Source of the DNA: Eubacteriaceae bacterium UBA6119
GTDB lineage: Bacteria; Bacillota; Clostridia; Eubacteriales; UBA1433
DNA length: 64,000 bases
Reading direction: 5' to 3'
NCBI GenBank assembly: GCA_002423395.1
Contig: DIVZ01000003.1
Coordinates: 138,960-202,959, forward strand
The notes under the pieces are model-generated. The model was not told where the DNA came from. It saw only the letters and a program-made list of their open reading frames with translations, and searched no databases. Each line of letters opens with the position of its first letter. The first letter of the stretch is position 1. This document shows positions 16,712 to 24,515 of this stretch, in pieces. Position numbers and translations under genes: made by a program.

Positions 16712-18799
16712 TTATCCCCTGAGTACATATTTTTTTCTTTGCGCGTATTCTTCACGTTTTCCCGTATTGAAGTTATTGACAGGGCGCAAGTAACCCACAA
16801 CCCTGCTCCACACTTCCGCGGGCTGCCCGCAAACGGGGCATTTTGGATGCTCTCCTGCGATGTATCCGTGATTGTTGCAAATGGAAAACGTAGGCGTAAG
16901 CGAAATATAAGGAAGCTTATAATTTGTAAATGCTTTTTTAATAAGTTTTTTTGCTGCTTCACGTTCTTTTATTTCTTCTCCCAAGTACAGGTGCAAGACT
17001 GTTCCGCCTGTATACAGCGACTGGAGCTCATCCTGAAGATCGAGCGTTTCAAATATATCATCCGTAAATCCTACCGGAAGCTGAGATGAATTTGTGTAAT
17101 ACGGCACAGTCTCTCCGGCTGTTATTATATCGGCATAACGTTCTTTGTCTTTTTTTGCAAGTCTGTAGCTTGTTCCTTCTGCGGGGGTTGCTTCTAAATT
17201 ATAATAGTTTCCTGTTTCATCCTGTATGTCTTTAATCACATTGCGCATATAATTAAGAGTTTCAACGGCAAACTGCTGACCTTCTTGTGTTGTGAGATCA
17301 AATTCCTGTCCAAGCAAATTTTGGCAGGCTTCGTTCATTCCAATAAGACCTATAGTATTGAAATGATTGTACCAGTAAAAACCTGTTTTTTCTTTTACGT
17401 CTTTTAAGTAATTGGCTGAATACGGGTACAAGCCTTTTGATGTTTGCTCCTCAATTATCTTACGCTTTATTTCCAGGCTGTTTTTGGATATGTTCATTTG
17501 CTGCCACAGTCTTATATAAAACTCTGATTTAGTTTTAGACAAATAAGCAAGTCTGGGCAAATTTATGGTTACAACTCCGATAGAGCCCGTAAGAGGGTTT
17601 GAGCCGAATAGTCCGCCGCCTCTTTTTCGCAGCTGCGCCGTATCAAGCCGAAGTCTGCAGCACATTGAAAGAGCGTCTTCTGGCGAGAGGTCTGAATTTA
17701 CATAATTTGAAAAATAAGGTATTCCATATTTGCACGTAATATCCATAAATTTTTCGACTACAGAACTTTCCCAGTCAAAATTTTTAGTGACGTTAATCGT
17801 GGGAATAGGGAAAGTAAAGACTCTTCCTTTGCTGTCGCCTTCCGTCATGACATCGCAGAAAGCGGTGTTTAGCATATTCATTTCTACCTGAAAATCGCCG
17901 TAAGTCTCCTTCATTATTTTGCCGCCTATGATTACATTTTCGTCTTTAAGCGTACTGGGAACAATAATATCAAATGTCAGATTAGAAAAAGGGCATTGGA
18001 AACCGACTCTTGTAGGAACATTTAAATTGAAAATAAATTCCTGCAGAGCTTGTTTAACCGTTTTATAATCCAGATTATCGTAGTGTATAAAAGGCGCGCA
18101 ATAAGTGTCGAATGATGACCACGCCTGTGCGCCCGCGCTTTCGCCTTGAGTTGTGAAAGTTGAATTGACAATCTGACCTAAGAACGAACGCAGATGTTTG
18201 GGCGGTTTTGACTCCACTTTGCCCGGCACGCCTCCGAAACCGTTCATTAAAATTTGTTTTAAATCCCATCCCGCGCAGTACGGGCCGAAAAATCCCAAAT
18301 CATGGATATGAATTTCTCCGCTTAAATGAGCGTTTCTTATTTCATCGGGATAGATTTCGTGTAGCCAGTAATTTTTTGTAAATGCTTCCCGAATATAATT
18401 GTTAAGCCCGTTTATAGATTTTTGAGTATTTGCGTTTTCGTTTATCTGCCAGTCCATATCGTTTAAATATTCGGTAAACATATTAATTGTCGCGCCGATA
18501 AGGGCGTTGGACTCACGCGCCGAACGCCTTTTTTCACGGTATAAAATAAATGCCTTTGCGGTTTTCGCGTGTCCGTTTTCTATAAGGACTTTTTCTACTA
18601 TATCTTGTATGCCTTCAACTTCGGCAATGCCGTCGGGATACGTGAGTTCCGCTATTCTTACAACTTCATTTGCAAGCTTTTCGGCTGTGGTAAAATCATT
18701 TCCGCCAACAGCGTTAGCGGCCTTAAATATTGCCAATACTATTTTTTCTTTTTTAAAAGCAACATAAGTACGGTCTCTTTTTATAATTTGGTCTAACAT
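16712..18799 (-). CDS. nrdD: Anaerobic ribonucleoside-triphosphate reductase
   Basis: The 695-residue class III ribonucleotide reductase, which makes deoxynucleotides without oxygen. Residues 1-95 form the ATP-cone for allosteric control (RTYVAFKKEKIVLAIFKAA). The glycyl-radical loop RVVGYLRPV is near the C-terminus (about residue 667). Upstream of it is the zinc site CNNHGYIAGEHPKCPVCG, here with Cys-x2-His as its first half. The gene is complete. Its promoter carries two NrdR boxes, so it should be repressed by NrdR when dATP is plentiful. No aerobic reductase is in this window. Confidence 0.95.
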   Translation of the reverse strand: MLDQIIKRDRTYVAFKKEKIVLAIFKAANAVGGNDFTTAEKLANEVVRIAELTYPDGIAEVEGIQDIVEKVLIENGHAKTAKAFILYREKRRSARESNALIGATINMFTEYLNDMDWQINENANTQKSINGLNNYIREAFTKNYWLHEIYPDEIRNAHLSGEIHIHDLGFFGPYCAGWDLKQILMNGFGGVPGKVESKPPKHLRSFLGQIVNSTFTTQGESAGAQAWSSFDTYCAPFIHYDNLDYKTVKQALQEFIFNLNVPTRVGFQCPFSNLTFDIIVPSTLKDENVIIGGKIMKETYGDFQVEMNMLNTAFCDVMTEGDSKGRVFTFPIPTINVTKNFDWESSVVEKFMDITCKYGIPYFSNYVNSDLSPEDALSMCCRLRLDTAQLRKRGGGLFGSNPLTGSIGVVTINLPRLAYLSKTKSEFYIRLWQQMNISKNSLEIKRKIIEEQTSKGLYPYSANYLKDVKEKTGFYWYNHFNTIGLIGMNEACQNLLGQEFDLTTQEGQQFAVETLNYMRNVIKDIQDETGNYYNLEATPAEGTSYRLAKKDKERYADIITAGETVPYYTNSSQLPVGFTDDIFETLDLQDELQSLYTGGTVLHLYLGEEIKEREAAKKLIKKAFTNYKLPYISLTPTFSICNNHGYIAGEHPKCPVCGQPAEVWSRVVGYLRPVNNFNTGKREEYAQRKKYVLRG

Positions 18800-18848
18800 A
18801 ACACATTGCCTGCCTTATTAAATATTTAGAAAATAAACATCGTTTAGT

Positions 18849-18919
18849 ACACAATATATAGCGAAATAATTGCGAAATAATACTATATATATTATATGTT
18901 TATATGTAAATGTTGTCAA
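18849..18919 (-). promoter_or_regulatory. nrdDG promoter with two NrdR boxes
   Basis: On the minus strand TTGACA (18919-18914), 17-bp spacer and TATAAT (18896-18891) form a near-perfect promoter. Two NrdR-box-like 16-mers are present: ATACTATATATATTAT at 18880-18895, covering the -10, and ACACAATATATAGCGA at 18849-18864, just downstream. Their 31-bp spacing, three helix turns, is that of known NrdR box pairs. Confidence 0.85.
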
Positions 18920-18928
18920 TATAAATAT

Positions 18929-18956
18929 AAAAAAACAAGCGGGTATATGCGCTTGC
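18929..18956 (-). terminator. Intrinsic terminator of the DUF4405 gene
   Basis: On the minus strand CAAGCG pairs with CGCTTG and is followed by a run of seven T, about 25 bp after the stop at 18980. Confidence 0.85.
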
Positions 18957-18979
18957 TTTTTATTATCTCTAAATGAAAT

Positions 18980-20089
18980 TTACTTCTTTTTTCTTGGAAT
19001 TTTTATAAGATAATGAGTTCCCCCTATATATAATCCCATAATTGAAACATAGTCAAATGCGTTTTGAATTGGAAGTTTTTTTGATACGAGTGTCTCAGTT
19101 TCAGCATTTTCATCGTTGTTATCCGCAGTATTGACGTTGTCTTCATCTTCGGATGTCTCACGTAAACGGCGGTTTCCTTTTCCATGGTAGTAATTTTCAG
19201 TACTATCATCATCTTTGTCGTTTTCGTCAGTTGTAATATTATCAGATTCTAAAGGCGATGAAGAGCTGCCGTATTGCGAGTAATATTCTGCGGTTGCTTC
19301 TTGCGCTAATACTTCGCCTTTTGAACACAGCGGATTGCTTAGCGGACAATGTTCAGGGCAGAGTGTGCAAAATAAACTTGATAAATACTCGTTTAAAGTG
19401 GTTGTGTCTGAAGCGGAAACGTCATATGCAGTTGTATTTTGAGAAGGCACATCTATCGAATTATCATTTAAAAGCGAGATATCTTCAAGTCCTGCAGTAG
19501 AGGCTCCCAGTACTGAAGATGCATTGCTATTTATTGGTTGCGAAATAACGCTTAGTACATTTTGATTATAAGAGCTTTGTATGCCCAAAAACATTATCGC
19601 GACTGCTGTGATACGTGACAATATTGTTCGTGCGCGGTTTGCGTTTTTTAAATGTAGTTTATCTTTTATTATGCTAATTATACAGGACCAATGCAGACCT
19701 ATGTGTATTGATATTAAAATCAGACCAATATATGCACTGCTGTGATGTATAGCACTTACTAAATAAGTATTTGATAATGTAAAATATGAGCTAAATAACT
19801 CCTGTGAGATTAAAATGCCGGTTCCTGCAACAACAATAAAATCAATAAAAAGCAATATGTCAAGGATTAACATGCTCTTTGATCGTATTGGAATTTTTTT
19901 AAATTTTTTAATTAAGCAAGATAATGTATTAATATTAATCAATTTATGAAATATGAAAAGCAAAAATACTCCTATGCCAAGCAATTCATGCCACAATATA
20001 CCGGTAATTGTTATTTTCATTAAAACAACCAGAACTGCGGTCATTAATATATCTAATATAATTTTATATAAATTCTTATTCTTTTTCAT
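18980..20089 (-). CDS. DUF4405-type membrane protein with Cys-rich tail
   Basis: A 369-residue protein. Residues 1-180 contain about five membrane helices with several His residues in or near them (WHELLGIGVFLLFIFHKL, SAIHHSSAYIGLILISIHIGLHW). This is the pattern of DUF4405, a cytochrome-b-like domain that may bind haem. The following 150 residues should lie outside the cell. They contain CTLCPEHCPLSNPLC and then a long acidic, low-complexity stretch rich in Asp, Asn and Ser. A final hydrophobic segment and a basic KIPRKKK end follow. Its role in electron transfer is a guess; the cysteines could bind a metal or cluster. It is a single gene with its own terminator. Confidence 0.7.
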   Translation of the reverse strand: MKKNKNLYKIILDILMTAVLVVLMKITITGILWHELLGIGVFLLFIFHKLININTLSCLIKKFKKIPIRSKSMLILDILLFIDFIVVAGTGILISQELFSSYFTLSNTYLVSAIHHSSAYIGLILISIHIGLHWSCIISIIKDKLHLKNANRARTILSRITAVAIMFLGIQSSYNQNVLSVISQPINSNASSVLGASTAGLEDISLLNDNSIDVPSQNTTAYDVSASDTTTLNEYLSSLFCTLCPEHCPLSNPLCSKGEVLAQEATAEYYSQYGSSSSPLESDNITTDENDKDDDSTENYYHGKGNRRLRETSEDEDNVNTADNNDENAETETLVSKKLPIQNAFDYVSIMGLYIGGTHYLIKIPRKKK

Positions 20090-20182
20090 TAAACTACTCC
20101 ATTTTTATGATTAGTTTTAATATATTTAAAAAATGTGAACGATTTATGAAGAAGAATTGAATTTTAAGTTTTTTATTTATTA

Positions 20183-20211
20183 TTGACACAAGATTAAATA
20201 TGCTATAGAAT
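20183..20211 (+). promoter_or_regulatory. Promoter of the ECF S component gene
   Basis: TTGACA at 20183-20188, 17-bp spacer, TAGAAT at 20206-20211. It gives a leader of about 135 bases. Confidence 0.7.
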
Positions 20212-20281
20212 AAATAACGCTACGAAAGCAAATTCTGTCAGTAGATAGAAAAATTATAAAAAAATTATTTAAATTGTATTT

Positions 20282-20332
20282 AATCATGAAGATAAATTCC
20301 GAAAGAATTCGGATATATTTCATGATTTTTTG
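20282..20332 (+). promoter_or_regulatory. Leader terminator (attenuator) before the ECF S component
   Basis: AATCATGAA (20282-20290) pairs with TTCATGATT (20319-20327), with an inner TCCGAA/TTCGGA stem, and a T run follows. The ribosome binding site GGAGG starts about ten bases later, so this intrinsic terminator stands inside the leader. That suggests a riboswitch or other conditional readthrough. The aptamer-sized stretch 20218-20280 matches no riboswitch I know. Confidence 0.65.
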
Positions 20333-20353
20333 TTTTTTATTGGAGGTATTTAA

Positions 20354-20881
20354 ATGACAAAAATAAAAAAATTAGTTTATGCGGCATTATGCATAGCACT
20401 CGGAGTGGTTTTGCCTATAGCCTTTCATTCAATACCAAATGCGGGCAGTATTTTTCTTCCGATGCACATTCCCGTATTGCTTTGCGGTCTTATTTGCGGC
20501 TGGGAGTACGGTTTAATATGCGGCGCTGTAACGCCGATATTATCAAGTTTAATAACTGGTATGCCGCCTATGGCTTATGTGCCGAGTATGACAATTGAAT
20601 TAGCAGTATACGGTTACGTTGCAGGTCTATTAATAAATGTAATAAAAACTAAAAATACAAGCGTAAATATTTATATTTCATTAATACTTGCAATGTTTGC
20701 CGGAAGACTTGCGGGGGGTATAGTTAAAGCGTTCATATTTAGTTCGGGCAGTTACTCAATGCAAATATGGATTACAAGTTCTTTTATAACCGCTCTGCCC
20801 GGAATAATTATACAGTTAATATTAATACCGATTTTAGTAATTGCGCTTAAGAAGGCAAAACTCGTAGAGCAATTAGGTTAA
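20354..20881 (+). CDS. ECF transporter substrate-binding (S) component
   Basis: A 175-residue, six-helix membrane protein that binds a vitamin or similar micronutrient and works with the shared EcfA-EcfA'-EcfT module, which must be encoded elsewhere. The sequence IFLPMHIPVLLCGLICGWEYGLICGAVTPILSSLITGMPP is typical of an S-component group with a conserved MHIPVL and GxxxG helices. I cannot name the substrate; it is not the RibU type found at 50562. TGGAGG precedes the ATG, and the leader contains an attenuator that probably responds to the substrate. Confidence 0.82.
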   Translation: MTKIKKLVYAALCIALGVVLPIAFHSIPNAGSIFLPMHIPVLLCGLICGWEYGLICGAVTPILSSLITGMPPMAYVPSMTIELAVYGYVAGLLINVIKTKNTSVNIYISLILAMFAGRLAGGIVKAFIFSSGSYSMQIWITSSFITALPGIIIQLILIPILVIALKKAKLVEQLG

Positions 20882-20898
20882 GTGAAATTTTAAACAGA

Positions 20899-20925
20899 AA
20901 ACAGGATGGAATATCCTGTTTTTTT
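20899..20925 (+). terminator. Intrinsic terminator
   Basis: AAACAGGAT/ATCCTGTTT stem with a five-base loop and T run, ending the ECF S component gene. Confidence 0.92.
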
Positions 20926-20994
20926 ATTGCCGTTTATTTAAATAGAATGTTTTGTTTTTATTTAGTAATAATAATAAAAAATTTAAATTAAGCG

Positions 20995-22335
20995 GTGAAC
21001 AAATTGGAGAATAAACCTAAAGGGCTTACGGCGTGGAATCTTACTACAATGGCATTAGGCTGCGTAATAGGAGCTTCGTTTTTTCTGGGCTCGTCTGTTG
21101 CGATATCATCCGCCGGACCGTCAATTATTATTTCCTATATACTTGGCGGAGGGCTTGTATATTTAATACTTTTTGCGCTGTCTGAAATGACGGTTGCAAG
21201 TCCTAAAGTAGGTTCATTCAGAGCTTTTGCGGCACAGCAATTCGGTCAGGGTACTGGATTTGTTGTGGGGTGGATTTATTGGACAGGCATGGTGCTGGCG
21301 ATGTCAAGCGAGGCAACAGCTATCGCAATTTTAGTGCGCCAATGGTATCCAGTATCAATCGGTCTGCTTGCAAGCATAATAATAGTCATAGTAACACTTC
21401 TCAATCTTCTGGGAGCGCACAGACTAAGTAAAATAGAAAGTGTTTTTGCGGGGGTGAAATTTTTTACAATAGTATTTTTTATTGTTATGGCTATCCTGCT
21501 TATTTTCGGAATTATAATCAATACTCCCATAGGGCTTGGGGAATTACTTAATGAGCCCTTTATGCCAAGGGGCATAAAAGGAATAGCCGGGAGCATGCTA
21601 ATTGTAATTTTTTCTTATGCCGGATTTGAAATAATAGGGCTTGCCGCATCGGAAGCTGAAAAACCCAAAGAAACAATACCGAGAGCCATTACTTATACCG
21701 TGCTGCTGCTTGTAGGCACATATATACTTTACGTCGCTGTTCTGCTTCCGCTTGTTCCGACGGCGGAACTTAATGAAAATATAAGTCCTATTGTCGCATC
21801 GCTTAGCAGATGGGGAATTAATTGGATGGGCACAGTCATTAACATTGTTTTGATATCGGCAATTTTTTCTACAATGCTGGCATCGGTTTTTGGGCTGGGA
21901 AGAATGATGCGATCGCTTTCTTATGAAGGTTATACTCCGAAGTTTTGTTTAGATAACACTGATGTGCCATATAGGGGAATATTGTTTTCGGGAGTTGCAA
22001 TGCTTGCAGGGCTCGGCTTGGGTTCTTTTTTTCCGCGGGTATATTTATTCTTAATAAGTTCCGGAGGTTTTTCCATTCTGTTTTCTTATCTTATAATAGT
22101 AGCGACTCATATGAAATTCCGCAAAAAAAACGGCTGCCCGCCTGACGGCAAATGCCAAATGCCCGGCTACCCCGTTACTTCGTGGATTGCGCTTGTAAGC
22201 ATTATTGCGATAATTTTAAGTATGCCGTTAATAAAAGGGCAGGGTACAGGGTTGTTTGTGGGACTGGGTTTGCTTGTTTTATTTATACTGATATATCATT
22301 TAGTAAAAAAAAGAAGAAATAAAAAAGCAAAATAA
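20995..22335 (+). CDS. APC-superfamily amino acid permease
   Basis: A 446-residue transporter with about twelve membrane helices. TAWNLTTMALGCVIGASFFLGSS at the N-terminus is the substrate-binding helix 1 of the amino acid-polyamine-organocation superfamily (GxIGxxxFxG). SYAGFEIIGLAASEAEKPKETIPRAI matches helix 6 and its following loop. This is the basic/neutral amino acid permease type, with the exact substrate open. The GTG at 20995 is taken as start because the family begins only a few residues before KGLTAWNL; the ribosome binding site is weak, and a TTG nine bases later is possible. Confidence 0.85.
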   Translation: MNKLENKPKGLTAWNLTTMALGCVIGASFFLGSSVAISSAGPSIIISYILGGGLVYLILFALSEMTVASPKVGSFRAFAAQQFGQGTGFVVGWIYWTGMVLAMSSEATAIAILVRQWYPVSIGLLASIIIVIVTLLNLLGAHRLSKIESVFAGVKFFTIVFFIVMAILLIFGIIINTPIGLGELLNEPFMPRGIKGIAGSMLIVIFSYAGFEIIGLAASEAEKPKETIPRAITYTVLLLVGTYILYVAVLLPLVPTAELNENISPIVASLSRWGINWMGTVINIVLISAIFSTMLASVFGLGRMMRSLSYEGYTPKFCLDNTDVPYRGILFSGVAMLAGLGLGSFFPRVYLFLISSGGFSILFSYLIIVATHMKFRKKNGCPPDGKCQMPGYPVTSWIALVSIIAIILSMPLIKGQGTGLFVGLGLLVLFILIYHLVKKRRNKKAK

Positions 22336-22390
22336 TAAATGTTTTTTTATAAGTTATTTCTTGTTATTTTATGATAATTGATAATTAATC

Positions 22391-22419
22391 TTGACAAATT
22401 AAAACAAATCTGATACAAA
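22391..22419 (+). promoter_or_regulatory. Promoter of the second c-di-GMP riboswitch RNA
   Basis: TTGACA at 22391-22396, 17-bp spacer, TACAAA at 22414-22419 with an extended TG. Confidence 0.65.
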
Positions 22420-22454
22420 TATATTTAATCGTAATATAAGCCTTTTCATTAAGA

Positions 22455-22541
22455 CTTCCACGATAATGGCAAAACAGTCGAAAGGCTGTGACGCAAAACT
22501 AAAGGGCCTAAAGTATACTATGGCAGCCAGTTACCGAAAGG
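22455..22541 (+). promoter_or_regulatory. c-di-GMP-I (GEMM) riboswitch, orphan
   Basis: The same conserved blocks as the riboswitch at 9218: ATGGCAAAACA, CGAAAGGCTGTGACGCAAAA, GGGCCTAAAG and CTATGGCAGCCAGTTACCGA. From GAAAGGCTGTGACGC onward the two are nearly identical, so they are probably duplicates. No gene on this strand starts before 24115, and the nearest gene (22734-22895) is on the other strand. The RNA may therefore be a regulated non-coding transcript. Confidence 0.92.
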
Positions 22542-22618
22542 GGGTTATTTTTTATCTAAATGATTCGCGTTATATTATAATATGATTATACGTATCTTAG
22601 AAAAAAATGACTTTCACA

Positions 22619-22688
22619 CCTTGTCTAATTTAAGGCGGTGCGCTTAATTCCCTCGAAATTTGTTAATTGCATCGCCTCGTATTAGACA
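22619..22688 (+). repeat. Long imperfect hairpin downstream of the riboswitch
   Basis: TTGTCTAAT and ATTAGACAA enclose a second pair, GGCGGTGC with GCATCGCC. Together they form a stem of about 20 pairs around an AATTCCCTCGAAATTTG tip. It lies within the RNA expected from the promoter at 22391. No T run follows, so it is not a plain terminator. Confidence 0.55.
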
Positions 22689-22712
22689 AAAAATATCAAT
22701 GAAATTATATAA

Positions 22713-22735
22713 AAAAGGAGCTTTACGCTCCTTTT
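22713..22735. terminator. Terminator overlapping the zinc-ribbon gene stop
   Basis: AAAAGGAGC/GCTCCTTTT stem. The T run is clean on the minus strand, where it ends the gene at 22734-22895. On the plus strand it could also stop the riboswitch RNA, although its T run is interrupted there. Confidence 0.8.
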
Positions 22736-22895
22736 AGTAGTTTTTATTATTTCTTTGTTGTTTTTTTACTCGTCTGCAGCTTGGGCATCTAACCGGATTA
22801 TTTTCAAATCCTTTTTCTTTATAAAATGCTTGTTCGCTTTCGGTGAACACAAAGCTCGTTCCGCAATCTTTGCATTTAATATTTTTATCCGCCAT
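22734..22895 (-). CDS. Small zinc-ribbon protein
   Basis: A 53-residue protein, MADKNIKCKDCGTSFVFT at the start and VRCPSCRR near the end. It is the four-cysteine zinc-ribbon type (often filed as probable zinc-ribbon domain) common in Bacillota as a stand-alone peptide. A strong GGAGGA ribosome binding site stands four bases before the ATG, and a terminator overlaps the stop. The tail is basic and rich in Gln and Asn (VKKQQRNNKNY), so nucleic acid binding is possible but not shown. It points toward the orphan riboswitch RNA. Confidence 0.85.
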   Translation of the reverse strand: MADKNIKCKDCGTSFVFTESEQAFYKEKGFENNPVRCPSCRRVKKQQRNNKNY

Positions 22896-23121
22896 ACTAT
22901 CCTCCTTTATTTATTTTTGTTCTCTGGTTCTTATTCTCTTTTATTTAATAAATAAAGGATTACAGACTTAAGAACATTTACTGCGGCAAAACAGTTTTTA
23001 AATATTATATCTTTAAATAAAAATATCATTCAGCAAGAGTATATTGAAGGTATAAAATTATTAACTTATTTGCCGTTACAATAAAATATATGAATATATT
23101 GCCTGATTTATGAAATAAAAA

Positions 23122-23541
23122 TCAGACAAGTTTTACATAAACAGGAGTAGGATTTGAGATAATATCGCCAACAGGGCATCGGTATTCTAAGTTTTCAAGC
23201 CACGTTTTTTTAGTTTCCTCATCTGCGTCAATATCGGGGCATATTTGCACGCTTACTTCTTTCAGGCCTGCCCTTGTTTCTGTTTTTTCGCCTGTAAGTC
23301 TTGATATATCGATTATTGCATCTATATTTATTTCTATGCCTTTAAGCTCAATTCCCATGTCCCTTGCAACTCTGTAACCCACTCCGTTCATGCAGCCTGC
23401 AAGCGCCGCAAGAACATACTCAACAGGGCTTATGTGGTTTTCGCTTCCGTGATAAAAATCAACTTTCATTCCGCGTACATCAACCTTAGTTGTTGCGGGT
23501 CCCTTGTTTATTGAAGAAATTGTAATTTTTGATTCAGCCAT
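23122..23541 (-). CDS. OsmC family peroxide-detoxifying protein
   Basis: A 139-residue protein of the OsmC/Ohr superfamily, which reduces organic peroxides with two conserved cysteines. Both are present: one in VLAALAGCMNGVGYRVA near residue 51 and one in YRCPVGDIISNP near residue 124. The second lies in the typical CP-V-x-D-x-I-x-NPTP signature. The closeness to YhfA/OsmC types cannot be resolved by eye. Nine bp separate it from the VOC-family gene upstream, so the two form an operon. Confidence 0.9.
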   Translation of the reverse strand: MAESKITISSINKGPATTKVDVRGMKVDFYHGSENHISPVEYVLAALAGCMNGVGYRVARDMGIELKGIEINIDAIIDISRLTGEKTETRAGLKEVSVQICPDIDADEETKKTWLENLEYRCPVGDIISNPTPVYVKLV

Positions 23542-23550
23542 AGTACACCT

Positions 23551-23910
23551 CTAATCTAAAATTTCCAGCCAGTATCCGTCCGGATCTGAAATAAAATATA
23601 AATTCATGTCATGATTTTCATAACATATGCATCCCATTTTTTTATGTTTTTCATAAGCGGCCTTTTTGTCAGCAACTTTAAATGCTATATGGAATTCGTT
23701 ATCGCCTAAGTTATATGGTACTTTTTTATCTTTAAGCCAAGTCAATTCAAGCTTATGCGAGCTTGTGCCGTCTGAAAGATAAACAATAATAAAATTTCCG
23801 CCGGGACCTTCAATGCGTCTCGACTCAGATAAATCTAAAGCTTCGTTGTAGAAGTTAATACTTTTATCAAGATCAAACACATTGATATTGGTATGAAGAA
23901 ATTGCGCCAT
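23551..23910 (-). CDS. VOC (glyoxalase-fold) family protein
   Basis: A 119-residue protein with the paired beta-alpha-beta-beta-beta modules of the vicinal oxygen chelate fold. It begins QFLHTNINVFDLDKSINFYNEALDL, where a metal-binding His is expected near the first strand, and ends with FISDPDGYWLEILD, the usual C-terminal metal ligand motif. Lactoylglutathione lyase is the nearest named enzyme, but glutathione is uncommon in Clostridia, so glyoxalase-like protein is the safer call. First gene of a two-gene operon with the OsmC protein; both suggest detoxification. Confidence 0.85.
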   Translation of the reverse strand: MAQFLHTNINVFDLDKSINFYNEALDLSESRRIEGPGGNFIIVYLSDGTSSHKLELTWLKDKKVPYNLGDNEFHIAFKVADKKAAYEKHKKMGCICYENHDMNLYFISDPDGYWLEILD

Positions 23911-24033
23911 ATAGTTTGCTCCTTTAAATTATTTTATCTTATTATAAATCATTAAAGGGAATATATAATATTTTTTTGTAAAAATTAAAAAATATCATAC
24001 GAATAATATGTACGCGAAATGAATACAAATTAA

Positions 24034-24095
24034 TTGACTTTACTAAATAAAAGTACTAAAATAAGGTAAATATTAATATAAAATACTAAAATAAG
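24034..24095 (+). promoter_or_regulatory. Operon promoter with direct repeats
   Basis: TTGACT (24034-24039), 17-bp spacer and TAAAAT (24057-24062) precede the unknown LarA-like operon. TACTAAAATAAG occurs at 24054-24065 and again, identically, at 24084-24095, 30 bp apart. A weaker copy, TACTAAATAAAA, is at 24041-24052. The repeats cover the -10 and the early transcript, as expected for binding sites of a repressor. Confidence 0.6.
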
Positions 24096-24114
24096 TACAA
24101 AGAAGGTGACAGAT

Positions 24115-24495
24115 GTGCGCGTAATGCATACAAAACTTCCCGACTTCATCGATAAGATGAAACAGGCGGTAAAAAAGAATACACCGCAAAAAAATATTAC
24201 CATAAACGGTCTTGAAAATCTTAAAAGCGCAAAAATGCAGTCTTTAAGAACGGGACGTATTGAAAGCGCCGTAGAAGAAATAGCTAAGAAACAAAATGTC
24301 GACAAAGTTGAGCTTATAGTAATACCGAGAGTGCCCGAAACTATGCATACGGTAATAGTAAAAGGAATAGATAAAGACGGCAATTGTGACAGCGCAATTT
24401 TAGAAGTAATAAACATACTGCATCAAACCGAAGAAGCGTATACATCGGGATGCAAAAACATAGAAGACAGACGACCTCAGATTGGCCGCCACTGA
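24115..24495 (+). CDS. Unknown protein A of the LarA-like operon
   Basis: A 126-residue soluble protein, first gene of a compact operon. No family recognised. It is basic near the N-terminus (KMKQAVKKNTPQKN), then mixed alpha/beta, with VDKVELIVIPRVPETMHTVIVKG in the middle and a Cys in TSGCKNIEDRRPQ near the end. I took the GTG at 24115 because AGAAGG stands eight bases before it. The GTG at 24106 overlaps that sequence, and an ATG at 24124 is another option. The next gene starts 20 bp downstream. Confidence 0.65.
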   Translation: MRVMHTKLPDFIDKMKQAVKKNTPQKNITINGLENLKSAKMQSLRTGRIESAVEEIAKKQNVDKVELIVIPRVPETMHTVIVKGIDKDGNCDSAILEVINILHQTEEAYTSGCKNIEDRRPQIGRH

Positions 24496-24515
24496 TTGTG
24501 TAAGGAGTGAAAAAA

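Noticed and set aside
20218..20280. preQ1 riboswitch before the ECF S component
   Set aside because: The short leader lacks the C-rich loop and A-rich tail pseudoknot pattern of the preQ1 classes I know.
22581..22646. 21-codon ATG frame inside the second riboswitch RNA
   Set aside because: No ribosome binding site precedes it and it ends inside the long hairpin; not enough support to call a peptide gene.
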